64,000 nucleotides of DNA from the NCBI RefSeq assembly GCF_009827615.1, contig NZ_WTYU01000001.1, positions 269,001 through 333,000 on the forward strand, given 5' to 3'. Positions 39,187-49,500 of the stretch are shown here, in pieces. Both the position numbers and the translations under genes were made by a program. The DNA is from Allopontixanthobacter confluentis. GTDB taxonomy: Bacteria > Pseudomonadota > Alphaproteobacteria > Sphingomonadales > Sphingomonadaceae. Under the pieces are notes generated by a model. That model worked only from the letters and a program-made list of their open reading frames with translations, made no database searches and was not told the origin of the DNA. Numbering within the stretch: position 1 is the first letter of the stretch; each line of letters begins with the position of its first letter.

Positions 39187-42100
39187 TCAGAAAGAGAAGT
39201 TGGCATTCGCAAAGAATGTCCGGCCACGATAATCATAGCCAGAGTACAATGGCGCGTTCCCAACCGTGCTGAACCCAACCGCAGTAATCTGCGGAGGAGC
39301 AGTGTTGAGGAGATTGCGTACACCCATTGTGAATTCAAAATTATCTACGTCAAACTGAACCGAAGCAGAGTGAAGGAAATAATCGTTGGTTTCGAGGTAG
39401 AAAGAGTCGCGGTAAGATTGAACCAGATCTGGATCAATAGTGCCGGTCTGCTCGTCAAACGCGAAGAAGTCATACGTCTTGTTGCGATCGCCGTCAGTCC
39501 AGTCAAGACCATAACGGAACGTTACGTTTTCGAGCCCGAAGGTGAGATCGAAATTACCAACCCAGTCAGGCTGCGTAACGATACCATTTGCGTCGCTCAG
39601 GAACTCTTCCGGGAACAGACGCGACGATTGCTCGGTGTACTTTGTGACATTCGCGTTCAACACCATGCGGCCACCGAAGATGTCACGTGAATAGCGGGCA
39701 TTTGCTTCAAAGCCCTTCACGATGTCTTCCGAGAGGTTCACGTAGCTGCTGACCACTTCCAGACGCTGGTTTGGATCACGCGTTACGAACCGGCAGAAAC
39801 CTGCGTTAGGATCGAAATTCGGATCGCTGTAGCAGCGGCTAAGAATGGTTCCGCCAGCAAGATCTGACACGCCGTTGCTTACCTTGATGTCAAAGTAATC
39901 AAGCGAAGCCGAGAACCTGCCGATGGCTTCGGGCAGTGGTGGGCTCACCACAACACCGACGGACCAGTTCTTCGAAGTTTCTGCGGCCAATCCTGCTTCT
40001 GCGCCACCAACGCGGAATACGCTGATGCCACTTGTCTGAACGAAACCGACAGGGATACCGATGGATGCACAATTGCGCGCGGTAATCTGTTCGGTTGGTG
40101 ACTGCGCACCTGCAGCAGGAAGGTCGTCACATGGGTCAGAGCCAGAGCCAAGGAAACCGCTTGTTGCGCCCAGGAACTGTTCAGCCAACGCTGGCGCACG
40201 GTAAGATGTGCCATAGCTGCCGCGGAATGCGACCCCACGAATGGGCTCCCACTCGCCGCCGATCTTGTATGTGACGTCCGAGCCGTAAGATGCGTAGTCG
40301 GTGTAACGAACCGAACCAGTAGCATTCAAACGGTAGAAGAACGGCACATCTGCAAGGATCGGGACGAAGAGTTCGCCGAAGACTTCTTTGACGTTATCAC
40401 TGCCAACCGTTGGAGTACCGGCAGTCAGGCCATAGAGATTGCCATTGATCGAATTCGGATCTGGCTGATCGTTGATGCTTTGCTTGCGATATTCAACACC
40501 CAGCGCCAGCTGGGCAGTACCACCAGGCATTTCAAAGAGTGGACCATCGATGTTGAATGCAAAGGTCGTTTCACGGAACTGGGTTTCACCAACCGTATTC
40601 ACGACGATATAGTCACGGAATGCCTGCGGAAGGTTACCGCCGATGACAGCAGCGCTAAGTGCTGGCGCAGCAACGCAATTTGGATTGATTGCCTGTGTTG
40701 CGCAGCTGAACGTGCCGTTAGCATTTTGGACCACGTCCAAGGACGAAGCCAGACGGTCGGTCAGGAATGATTCAATAGCATAAGAGCCGTCATTCCAGGA
40801 CTTGCCGACATATGCATCATAACGCCAGTCAGAGAGGAAGAAGTCCCCGCGGATGCCGCCAGAAGCACGAACGTAGTCAACCTGCTGTTCGGATTCTGTC
40901 AGGCCGTAGCCGATGAAAGCCCGCGCTGCGACAATCTTGCCGTTGGAGGTCGTGTTCGGGTTAAGGAAACGGCCATCGCGCAAGCTGGCAGGAAGCAATG
41001 GGCTGCCGGTTACGTAATCAAGCGACAGCTGGCGATAAAGAGGTGACGACGAGTTGCGACGGGTGCCGAGCAGCTCAGCGTAGATCTCCGCATTGCCGAG
41101 CGAACCGAGCTCGTAATTGGCCGACACATAACCGGTATAGATTTCAGCTGCCGTAATCAGCGGCTCTTCTTCCTGGATCGGATCGAAAGTGTCACGACTG
41201 TAAAAGTCTACACCCTGGAAGCCAGGGAACGGTCCGGCTGTCTGGCCTGGTGCTGGCACGAAGCGGTTGAAGCGGCCAATAGCACCCGTTGTACGGCTCA
41301 CGGCATCGCGTGTTGGCGCGCCGAGAGTATTGATGGTGACGCCGCCATTATCGAGCGTGAAGCATGGCGAGCCGTCAAAGCCAACAGAATCGCCGGAGCC
41401 AAATTCGCTGCCTTCTCCATCGAGAAAACCGCCAACTGGGCAATCGAAGAAGGATACATCGTTACGGGCCAGCTTGTTGCGCTTGCGATATTCAACCGAG
41501 CCAATCACGCTGAGACGATCAGCCTGGAACCCGAAAGATGCGGCAACACGCGAATCGACGCCAGCGCCCACTTCAGGGACGTTTACCTGCATATCGATAT
41601 TCAGGCCGCGCAGTTTCTGATCGGTGAGAATATTGACAACGCCGGCAATCGCGTCCGAACCGTAGATGGATGAGGAGCCGGCTTTCAGCACTTCGATCCG
41701 GTCAATAATGGCCGTTGGCAGCACGTTAAGGTCGGCGGCGAGAACTGAACCGCGCGTACCGCCTGGAGCGAGGCGGCGACCGTTCAGCAGAACAAGAGTT
41801 CTGGATGGTCCGAGGCCGCGAAGACCCAGAGTGTTGGCACCGGTGCCGCCGTCGGTAACGAAACCGCCGTAAGCATTGTTAATCTGGCCTGCGCCCTGCG
41901 TGACAGCATTGCTCTGCAATGCGTCAGTCGCGCTGTTGAAGCCAGCCTGCGTGATTTCTTCTGCGCTAATGACCGTAATAGGCTCAGCGGTCGTGTATTC
42001 GTCACGACGGATACGCGAACCGGTTACAACAATCGCGCCGCTGGTTGCGGGATCTTCAACGACGGTAGTGGTTTGCGTTTCTTCATCGGTGGCATCCTGC

Positions 42101-42204
42101 GCGTAGGCAGGCGCAGCAAATGCTGCAAACGACAGAGCAGCGAGGCCAGCGCCTGCAAACAGGCGCCCTTTGCCATTGCTCATCATGGTGAAAGTCTTTT
42201 TCAT
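39187..42204 (-). CDS. TonB-dependent receptor (first)
   Basis: Outer-membrane receptor importing a nutrient with energy from TonB-ExbBD. The 1005 residues show a signal peptide (about 1-36, ending AYAQ) and a plug domain (about 55-190: IVVTGSRIRRDEYTTAEP, GLRGLGPSRTLVLLNGRR, KAGSSSIYGSDAIAGVVNI). The beta barrel extends to the C-terminal Phe (FFANANFSF). The length and plug type fit the large sphingomonad TBDRs for oligosaccharides or peptides. No FecIR-type regulator or siderophore gene is near. A weak hairpin with a one-base bulge lies in the leader (42224-42246). The substrate is unknown. Confidence 0.93.
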   Translation of the reverse strand: MKKTFTMMSNGKGRLFAGAGLAALSFAAFAAPAYAQDATDEETQTTTVVEDPATSGAIVVTGSRIRRDEYTTAEPITVISAEEITQAGFNSATDALQSNAVTQGAGQINNAYGGFVTDGGTGANTLGLRGLGPSRTLVLLNGRRLAPGGTRGSVLAADLNVLPTAIIDRIEVLKAGSSSIYGSDAIAGVVNILTDQKLRGLNIDMQVNVPEVGAGVDSRVAASFGFQADRLSVIGSVEYRKRNKLARNDVSFFDCPVGGFLDGEGSEFGSGDSVGFDGSPCFTLDNGGVTINTLGAPTRDAVSRTTGAIGRFNRFVPAPGQTAGPFPGFQGVDFYSRDTFDPIQEEEPLITAAEIYTGYVSANYELGSLGNAEIYAELLGTRRNSSSPLYRQLSLDYVTGSPLLPASLRDGRFLNPNTTSNGKIVAARAFIGYGLTESEQQVDYVRASGGIRGDFFLSDWRYDAYVGKSWNDGSYAIESFLTDRLASSLDVVQNANGTFSCATQAINPNCVAAPALSAAVIGGNLPQAFRDYIVVNTVGETQFRETTFAFNIDGPLFEMPGGTAQLALGVEYRKQSINDQPDPNSINGNLYGLTAGTPTVGSDNVKEVFGELFVPILADVPFFYRLNATGSVRYTDYASYGSDVTYKIGGEWEPIRGVAFRGSYGTSYRAPALAEQFLGATSGFLGSGSDPCDDLPAAGAQSPTEQITARNCASIGIPVGFVQTSGISVFRVGGAEAGLAAETSKNWSVGVVVSPPLPEAIGRFSASLDYFDIKVSNGVSDLAGGTILSRCYSDPNFDPNAGFCRFVTRDPNQRLEVVSSYVNLSEDIVKGFEANARYSRDIFGGRMVLNANVTKYTEQSSRLFPEEFLSDANGIVTQPDWVGNFDLTFGLENVTFRYGLDWTDGDRNKTYDFFAFDEQTGTIDPDLVQSYRDSFYLETNDYFLHSASVQFDVDNFEFTMGVRNLLNTAPPQITAVGFSTVGNAPLYSGYDYRGRTFFANANFSF

Positions 42205-42602
42205 CTAAGGTCCAGTCCCTCTTGATGGCCGGCGCGACCCGGCATCAGTTCTTTTCGATTACAGAAACATATATCGTTGCGCCGAATGCGCGATGATATT
42301 GTTATTCCATCGAATGAGGGACCAGCAGTGTCGTCGCAATTGAAATTAAATGAGTCGCCGGACTTTGTGGAGCGTATGTTGCGCACAAGCCACAGTCGTG
42401 TGCGTCACCGAAATATCCGGTTACGACATCGCCTCTCACCATACTGCGGCTGGTGCAGTCTCTCCTTGCTTTGATCTGCGACAGTTCGGACGAATTTCCC
42501 CCCTTCGTCCGCACATGGAACAATTTGCCCATTCCTATGCTGGCCGTAGACTCCGCTCTTTGCTGCTTTTGACAAGCGTCTTGCCGATGATCAAGGCGGA
42601 GC
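42205..42602. other. Divergent intergenic region, TBDR and sulfotransferase
   Basis: 398 bases between the first TBDR and the TPR-sulfotransferase, read outward in both directions. I see no gene: short open frames here lack RBS and known sequence. It must hold both promoters, but I could not pick convincing boxes. A short inverted repeat (42224-42232 with 42239-42246) lies in the TBDR leader. Confidence 0.5.
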
Positions 42603-44057
42603 ATGTCTGGTCAGAAATCCCGTATCCTGGAAGCCATTGCCTTGCTTGGCAAAGGTGAGCGCCGTGAAGCAGCCAAGCCTATTGCCGGTGAATTAAGCGG
42701 TGCTGGACCAACGGGGGAACGGTGGGCAAATGTGCACAAGCTTGCCAGCAAGATTGGTGAAATAGATCTTGGATTGGAAGCCTCCCGCAGGTTCGCCATC
42801 ACAGAGCCGAAGACGCTCGAACGGATTTTGTTCCGTTGCGGGGCACTGGCGCAGGTGGGCCGATCGGAAGAAGCGTTGCGTTTGGTGGACGGGCTGCCGT
42901 CCGCTGTGCAGAACCACCCCGCTGTCCTCCATTTTCGCGGCACAATTGCAAGCGAGAGCGGGGATTTCGACGCGGCAGAGGCACTGATGCGCCAATCCTT
43001 GAAAATGGCACCCGGCTCTCCGCAAGGCTGGTTCGCATTGGCGATGATAAAGACATTTACCAAAGGCGATCCAGACCTGGCGGCAATGGCGTCGATTGAA
43101 AATCAGATTCACAGCGTCGATATCCTGACACAGGCGCGGTTCTATTACGGGATGGCAAAGGCGCTGATAGACGCTGGAGAAGTTGATCGCGGATTTTCCT
43201 ATTATGAGAAGGGCGCTGCCCTGCGCCGTAAGGAAAAGCCATATGATCGCGCTGAGCAGGACAGGTTTACAGACGCTTTGATTGCAGATTTTACGGCTGA
43301 ATCGCTTGCCAGATTAACACCGTCAAAAGCTGCTCAAAATCGCGCCATTTTCGTAAATGGGCTGCCTCGCTCGGGCACCACACTGGTCGAATCCATCATC
43401 GTGAGCCATTCGCGCGTTTCGGACGGCGCCGAGGTTAACCTTGTTCAGCCCGCCTTGCTGCCAACACTGGACTATTCTTTTGCTGGCGCGCTGGAATATC
43501 AACAGCGTTCGAACACCAGTGATCCGTGGGGCGAAATCGCTGATGACTATCTGGCGATGTTGAATATGCGATTTGCCGGCAATGCGATGGTGGTCGACAA
43601 GACATTGAGCCAGTCGGCAGTAATGGGTTTGCTGCTCCACGCCTTGCCCGATGCCAAGGTTATCTGGATGCGGCGGCGGCCTGACAATAATGTATTATCT
43701 GCCTATCGGGCGTTTTTCACATCATCAGTTCCATGGAGCTGGTCGATGGCGGACATTGCGCATCAGATGAAATCAGAAGACAAGTTGTTCGCACATTGGA
43801 AATCGCTGTTTCCAGAACGCATTCTGACAGTGCCTTACGAGGAACTGGTGACCGCGCCAGATCATTGCATAAAGCGTATACTTGGTCACGCAGGGCTGGC
43901 GATGGAACCTGCTGCTCGTGATTTTTATAAAAGTCGGCGCAAGGTCAGAACGGCGAGCGTACAACAAGTCCGGTCGGACATAAGCACTGATGCAATTGGC
44001 AAGACTGATCGCTTCGCCAGCCACCTCGAACCGTTCCGCAAGGCATATTTCGGCTAG
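42603..44057 (+). CDS. TPR-containing sulfotransferase
   Basis: Probable PAPS-dependent sulfotransferase of the Sulfotransfer_3 type. The 484 residues start with helical TPR-like repeats (about 1-215). The catalytic domain then has the PAPS P-loop NGLPRSGTT (252-260) and the 3'-phosphate-binding region WMRRRPDNNVLSAYRAFF. Bacterial members resemble tyrosylprotein sulfotransferases, but acceptors are unknown for most. No PAPS synthesis genes are near. It has no signal peptide, so it should act in the cytoplasm. Divergent from the first TBDR gene. Confidence 0.88.
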   Translation: MSGQKSRILEAIALLGKGERREAAKPIAGELSGAGPTGERWANVHKLASKIGEIDLGLEASRRFAITEPKTLERILFRCGALAQVGRSEEALRLVDGLPSAVQNHPAVLHFRGTIASESGDFDAAEALMRQSLKMAPGSPQGWFALAMIKTFTKGDPDLAAMASIENQIHSVDILTQARFYYGMAKALIDAGEVDRGFSYYEKGAALRRKEKPYDRAEQDRFTDALIADFTAESLARLTPSKAAQNRAIFVNGLPRSGTTLVESIIVSHSRVSDGAEVNLVQPALLPTLDYSFAGALEYQQRSNTSDPWGEIADDYLAMLNMRFAGNAMVVDKTLSQSAVMGLLLHALPDAKVIWMRRRPDNNVLSAYRAFFTSSVPWSWSMADIAHQMKSEDKLFAHWKSLFPERILTVPYEELVTAPDHCIKRILGHAGLAMEPAARDFYKSRRKVRTASVQQVRSDISTDAIGKTDRFASHLEPFRKAYFG

Positions 44058-44256
44058 GCGAAAACAAGGGCGAGGCCGATTGTGGCACGCCCTGTCGGTT
44101 GAAGTCTCTCAGGCGAGGTAATTTGCGGAGACCATTTGCGCTGCGCTTCGAGGCGCCAGCGCTTCTTTGCATCCAGCCGGGATTTGAACCTTGGGCATAT
44201 GCGCCCAGCAGCCTTGCAGCAATCGAAGCGGGTAAACCCTGACCCTGGATTGCACG

Positions 44257-44284
44257 AAAAAGGGGAGAGCCCTGCGGCTCCCCC
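44257..44284 (-). terminator. Terminator behind the TBDR remnant
   Basis: A 9-bp stem with one bulged A (44262-44271 with 44276-44284), followed on the minus strand by TTTTT (44257-44261). It lies 25 bases past the stop of the TBDR remnant, as expected for the original gene's terminator. Confidence 0.7.
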
Positions 44285-44309
44285 CAAATTCTTTCGCACA
44301 TTCTTCGGA

Positions 44310-44363
44310 TTAGAAGGTAATGTGTCCGCTCAGGCGAACGTAGCGTGGTGCTTGGTAGTTTGT
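44310..44363 (-). pseudogene. C-terminal remnant of a TonB-dependent receptor
   Basis: Reading the minus strand, the frame ends TNYQAPRYVRLSGHITF then TAA at 44312-44310. An aromatic strand of the form Y-x-A-P-R-Y-V-R-L, ending in Phe, is the typical last beta strand of sphingomonad TBDRs. Further upstream the frame loses similarity and meets a TAG at 44420-44418. A terminator hairpin follows at the usual distance. A likely origin is a deletion that removed almost the entire receptor gene. The match is short (about 16 residues) and made by eye. Confidence 0.6.
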
Positions 44364-44611
44364 TGCATGTTTCAATCCAATCGCCAGTCCGATCAACAGG
44401 ATATTTGCGGTTTGTGACTAAATAGCAACATTGTTGCATTGTTGCAGTCGCTTCCCCGGGATGTGGGTTGATGCCATTTGTCGGCAAGATTGCCCCACAA
44501 TTCTGGGCCAATAGAAGTAACGTAACGGCGGTGAGTGGACGGTTCTTGAGCCATTGGTCCTATTGCCATAGAAACCATATCGCGACGCGATTTGGTCGCG
44601 CACAACCGCGA

Positions 44612-45667
44612 CTAGATCAGGGATCGACTTTCGAAACTACCGTTCGCGCCCACCTGGGCCTGCTGCGCTATCTGCCCAATCCACTGCTCAACCATAGCCG
44701 ATTCTTCTCTGAAAACCGGACTTGAGCTGTCTGCCGATGCGAGTTTTTTTCGAAGGTCGTAATTTCCGCCGAGTTTCGCATGGGTCTGGAATATTTCCGA
44801 CCGCACTGCGCGGTCAATCTGTGCAGTGGCGATATCCAGACCCGTGAATTGTGCAATCGCACGCAAACTGGCGCTGCGGGCATCATTGAAATGTGCACTA
44901 TCGAGAGAGCGCATTCTCAGGCCATTAGTGCCCTTCATATTGGCCTCGAACCAGCGGCGCTGCAGCAGCCAAGCGAGGCCGGCAATCTGCAAGTCGCTGA
45001 GCAAAAAATGCTCCTGGGGACTGATGCCCAGGTCTAGCGGCGCATAAGACTGAACTTCCAAGTAAAGATTGCGTGCCCATCGCCGCCCCAATAATCCCTT
45101 GCGATTGACCGATCGAAGGAACGCCGAAAGGCTGTTGCTAAGCATCACCGCTTTCGCGTCGGGTGCGGCATGCATCAACGCCGGGATCAAACTGTTGGCA
45201 TGGTTGGTTGGTTTTACAAACACCGCTTGCACCGCGCCATCAGGCCCAGTGCGGCGGCGTGACAATAATTTGAGGCATGGTTCAATCAGGTGGGCGCCAG
45301 CATTGCCCGCGCTGGCCAGGCTGGCAATAATTCCCGGTTCGCTCATGCCAGTGGCCACACCGTCGATATTCATTACTCGCGCTAGCAAGGTCGAGCGACA
45401 AAAAGCCGTGTGGAAAATGAAATGGAGTGGTCCGGCCTCGGGCTGCATTGCGGCTAGTTCATCAAGAGAGATCGTGGCAGTGTCGAGCGCAGTCTCTGGC
45501 GTGTAATCGGCCAAAAATCCCTCGCCCGCAAAGGCGCTCGCCGGAAATCGCAAAAAATGCGCAATACCCGATTTTATGTCGATCCCGTGCGGGATCCAGT
45601 CAGGGTCCGATACCAGCAAATCTGTCTTGATCACGCAGTTCGCCCTCAACTCAACCAGCAGGGTCAT
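44612..45667 (-). CDS. P-loop protein, possibly sulfotransferase-like
   Basis: A 351-residue cytoplasmic protein with one weak P-loop-like element, FIFHTAFCRSTLLARVM (83-99), like the sulfotransferase P-loop GLPRSGTTLV but with Cys and without the usual Gly. Further on, AVFVKPTNHANSLIPAL and DAKAVMLSNSLSAFLRSV resemble the beta-alpha units after the PAPS-binding loop. That makes a divergent sulfotransferase likely, but activity is unproven. ATG 45667 is preferred over the TTG a codon earlier. It lies beside the TPR-sulfotransferase and the TBDR remnant, transcribed toward the remnant. Confidence 0.6.
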   Translation of the reverse strand: MTLLVELRANCVIKTDLLVSDPDWIPHGIDIKSGIAHFLRFPASAFAGEGFLADYTPETALDTATISLDELAAMQPEAGPLHFIFHTAFCRSTLLARVMNIDGVATGMSEPGIIASLASAGNAGAHLIEPCLKLLSRRRTGPDGAVQAVFVKPTNHANSLIPALMHAAPDAKAVMLSNSLSAFLRSVNRKGLLGRRWARNLYLEVQSYAPLDLGISPQEHFLLSDLQIAGLAWLLQRRWFEANMKGTNGLRMRSLDSAHFNDARSASLRAIAQFTGLDIATAQIDRAVRSEIFQTHAKLGGNYDLRKKLASADSSSPVFREESAMVEQWIGQIAQQAQVGANGSFESRSLI

Positions 45668-45721
45668 CAAAAAAGCCTGCCAGAGCCCAAATACGTTGCA
45701 GGCGGGTCGATGTGCCGAAGG

Positions 45722-46267
45722 TTAGCCGATCCTGGTGCCTTTTACACCCATCTGACCGTCAATCCTGATAAAGTAACTGTTGAGGGCTGCCTGTTTGAAA
45801 ACCACGGTCTGGCCAGGCTGGAGCGGACGCAAACGTGACGGCGCGTTCTTGATTTGCCAAACTGCACCTTCTTGTGTCTGGAAGGTCCAGCTGTTGCGGC
45901 GGGTCTGGCTGACGCTGGCGATTGTGGTTTCCAGCATGTCCAGCTTTTGATCGTCACCCACTTTGCCGTCTCCGAACCAGCCGATATCGGGCAATGTAAA
46001 GCCAAACAAGCGCCGCCGGGTCTGTTTGGCCGCCTCCTTGTCTACAATCCGGATGTCTCCGCTTTCCTGCGCGGCAATCACCACACTGACGGCGCTGTCA
46101 AAGCAGGCAAGCCGCCGGGCATTATCTGCGATGGTGCGGCAAGACTTCAGCGTATCGAAATCCTTGACCTGGGTGGCTGCTTCTTGCGCTGAGCCTACTG
46201 ATGCCGCGCTAAGCGCTACGCCAAAAAGCAGGCATTTGCAGAAATTGCAGATTACTGGGTGAAGCAT
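45722..46267 (-). CDS. Secreted protein with conserved Cys pair
   Basis: A 181-residue exported protein with a signal peptide (1-28, ending SAQ). The mature N-terminus has the motif SCRTIADNARRLACFDSAV (Cys43, Cys55), like the paired-Cys motif of VasI-type and related small envelope proteins, which is expected to form a disulfide. The C-terminal half (WTFQTQEGAVWQIKNAP, LQPGQTVVFKQAAL) is beta-rich. ATG 46267 has AAGGAA 8 bases upstream; the GTG at 46288 lacks one. No type VI genes are near. It lies between the P-loop gene and the second TBDR. Confidence 0.75.
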   Translation of the reverse strand: MLHPVICNFCKCLLFGVALSAASVGSAQEAATQVKDFDTLKSCRTIADNARRLACFDSAVSVVIAAQESGDIRIVDKEAAKQTRRRLFGFTLPDIGWFGDGKVGDDQKLDMLETTIASVSQTRRNSWTFQTQEGAVWQIKNAPSRLRPLQPGQTVVFKQAALNSYFIRIDGQMGVKGTRIG

Positions 46268-46502
46268 CAGGGGATTCCTTAAAGGCACATACTATTCGGT
46301 TCAGTCAGAGAGTGCCACAGGTAGTGACCGGTTCCAACTGTAACGAGAATGACACACCGACCGCAGCAATTTGCCATCGCCGCATGGATATCATTGAAGA
46401 GGCCCCTGCACTCTCATAGATGGGCCAAGTTCGGGCAAGAGCCTGATACGCAATTTTTACAAAATGGGCGCCGCAGTGGCACTCATCCTAAGGGGGATTG
46501 GC

Positions 46503-49500
46503 ATGTCCAACCGTTTTACTAAGTCTGCGCTTCTTGCAGGCACCATCATGGCCGGCGCCATGATTGCAACTCCTGTCTCGGCGCAAACCGTGGATCAGGA
46601 AAACGAGCCGGCACTTCAGGCTTTACCGGATAATGGCGCAGGCAATGTCATCGTCGTAACCGGTTCGCGTATTCAGCGTCGTAACGTTGAATCTGCTGCG
46701 CCTGTAGCTGTTGTGAACGCTGAAGAGTTTGAGCTTTCCGGGACGGTCAACGTCGAGAATGTGATCAATACACTTCCTCAGGTTGTTCCGGGCACGACTT
46801 CGTTCTCGAACAATCCTGGCACTGGCGCTTCGACGCTCAACCTGCGCGGGCTCGGTACGCCTCGTACGCTCGTTCTGGTCAACGGCCGTCGCTGGATGTC
46901 CTATGACACCAACCAGATTGTCGATCTCAACACGATTCCTTCGTTCTTGATTGATTCGGTTGATGTCGTAACCGGCGGCGCTTCGGCTGTTTACGGTTCC
47001 GACGCTCTCGCTGGCGTGGTCAACTTTCGTCTGAAGCAGGTTGATGGTATCGAACTGGGCGGCCAGTACAATATCACTGAACGTGGTGATGGCGCCCGTT
47101 ACGAAGTCCATGGCGCAATCGGAACATCGTTTGACGATGGACGCGGCAGTGCAACGGTCTTCGCCGAATATTATAACCGCGAGCCAATCTTCCAGTCCGG
47201 TCGGAATTTCTCCAACTTCGCGCTGGGCGGTGAGAGTTTTGACGCCCCGCTGCAGCGCTTCGGCTCCGGTACTCCGCCACAAGGTCGTGTAAACGCTCCA
47301 GGTAACGTGATCGTGCGTAATGCAATCGATCTTAACAATGACGGTGACACCACCGACGCTGGTGAAGCTGCAATCCGCCGCGACATTGCTGCTGGCCTGG
47401 TCCTTGATGACGGTCTTTTCCGTACGCCTGGCGTTGCGACACCTAACGCTGGCAATTCCTACAACTATGCGCCCGCCAACTATTTGCAGCTTCCTCAGGA
47501 ACGCTATTTGATTGGTGGCTATGCCGATTACGAATTTTCGGATGGGCACTCTGCCTATACGGAAGTTTCGTTCGTCAATAACCGGGTGGCACAAGAACTA
47601 GCTGCTACGCCTGTAACCGGCACGTTCAACGTCAACATTGCGGCAGTTTCGCCGTTCCTGTCGGCTGCCGTGATTAACGAACTGAACATTATCGACCAAC
47701 GTGAAGCGGCAGCTAGTGCAGAGCGCGTCGCTAATGGTCTTTCGGCTCTTCCGACCGCTCAGCTGGGTGTTATCAGCACGGCAATCAACCGTCGTACGAT
47801 CGAAAGTGGATCGCGCAACAGCCTCGATGAGCGGAATGCCTTCCGCGTATTGGGCGGTGTTCGCGGTGACATCACCCAGACCATCAATTACGATGCATAT
47901 TATATGTATGCGCGTACTCGTAATGCCAACATTCAGGCGGGTAACATTTCCCGCTCTGCATTCCAGCGCGGTCTTGATGGCACTGATCCAGCAATCAACA
48001 TCTTCGGTCTTGGTCAGCTTTCCCAAGGTTCCATCGACCAGATTTCCATTCAGGCACAGAATGGCGATGTCTCGACGACACAGGTCGCCAGTGCCGTTAT
48101 TTCCGGCACGTTTGGTGATTTTGCGATTGGTGCAGCACAGCCGATTGGTTTCGCATTGGGCGCAGAATACCGCAAGGTTGGGTCGGAATTCCTTCCTGAC
48201 ACGGCGCTTTCTTCAGGTGACGTAATCGGCTTCAACGCCGGTGATGCAACTGCAGGTAGCTACAACGTGAAGGAAGTCTTCGGCGAATTGAACATCCCGA
48301 TCTTCGAAACCGATGGCGGGGCTCGTTTGAATTTGACCGCTGCTGGTCGTATTTCCGACTATTCGCTTGAAGCTGTGGGCACAACGTACACCTACGCTGG
48401 CGGCGTGGAGTTCTCACCTATTCGTGACGTAACTCTTCGTGGTCAGTATCAGCGAGCAGTTCGTGCGCCAAACGTCGCCGAACTGTTCCAGGGGCAGGCA
48501 ATCAACTTCCCCGGTGTTGTTGATCCATGCGCGAACGCTGCGACAGGTGCAGTAGCTGCAACTCGTGCAGCCTGTATCGCCCTTGGTGTTCCTGCAGGTA
48601 ATGTCGGCCAGGGCCTGATCGTTCAGCCTAACGCCCAGGTCCCAGTGCTCATTGGCGGCAATCCAAATCTGGAAGAAGAAACTTCGGACAGCTTCACCGC
48701 TGGTATCGTTCTTCAGCCTAGCTTCCTGCCAGGGTTCACTTTGACTGCCGATTATTTCGACATCACGATCGACAATGCGATCGCGTCTGTCGGCGGCAGC
48801 CCGCAGGGTGCATTTGACCTTTGCTTCGTAACTGTTGCGGCAGCAGCAAACCCTGTCTGCGACGCCTTCCGCGGCGTTCGTAACGGTGACGGTGCAATCG
48901 TGGTCGACAATCCCCCATTAATTTCGCAGGCTAATATTTCGAGCCTCGGCGTCAGCGGTATCGATCTTGAAGCGAATTACACGACGACGATTCCCTTCTC
49001 CTTGCTCACAGACACGGGCGAACAGCGGGTTAACCTGTCGTTCCTTGGTACCTGGACCGAAAGTTCCTTCGTGACACCGGTTGTGGGTATTGACGATACT
49101 GTAGAATGTGCCGGCAAGTTTGGTGGTCGTTGTGGTGAACCCACACCTTCCTTCAAATGGACCAGCCGCGCCTCGTTCATGGACGGTCCGCTGACTACTT
49201 CAATCCGGTGGCGTCACCTCAGTGCAGTTCAAGACGAAGATGACTCCGTTCTTTATTCGGACTTCAATGGTGTTGAGCGCATCCCGGCTTACGATCTGTT
49301 CGATCTGACGATGGCGTTTGAAGCCAGTGAGAATTTGACCCTGACCTTTGGTGTCAATAATATCTTCGACAAGCTTCCATTGAGCCCAGAGTTCAATGCT
49401 GCTGGCGAAGTTTCGAACACAAATAATGGCACGTTGCTGGGGGATAACCAGGAACAGGCTAACACATACCCAAGCACCTTCGACGTGCTGGGTCGTGACT

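Larger units (their letters stand above)
44058..44611. other. Gene-poor region with a TBDR remnant
   Basis: 554 bases between the two sulfotransferase-type genes. The only structure I can support is the minus-strand TBDR C-terminal remnant (44310-44363) and its terminator (44257-44284). The remaining bases, 44058-44256 and 44364-44611, show only short open frames without RBS. I see nothing else in them. Confidence 0.6.

Noticed and set aside
45722-46267. VasI-like type VI secretion accessory protein
   Set aside because: The paired-Cys motif is similar, but no other type VI genes exist in the window, so only a generic secreted-protein call is made.
46394-46422. Sigma-70 promoter for the second TBDR (TTGAAG, 17 bases, TAGATG)
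   Set aside because: Spacing is good but both boxes, especially -10, are weak; such matches occur by chance in this gap.
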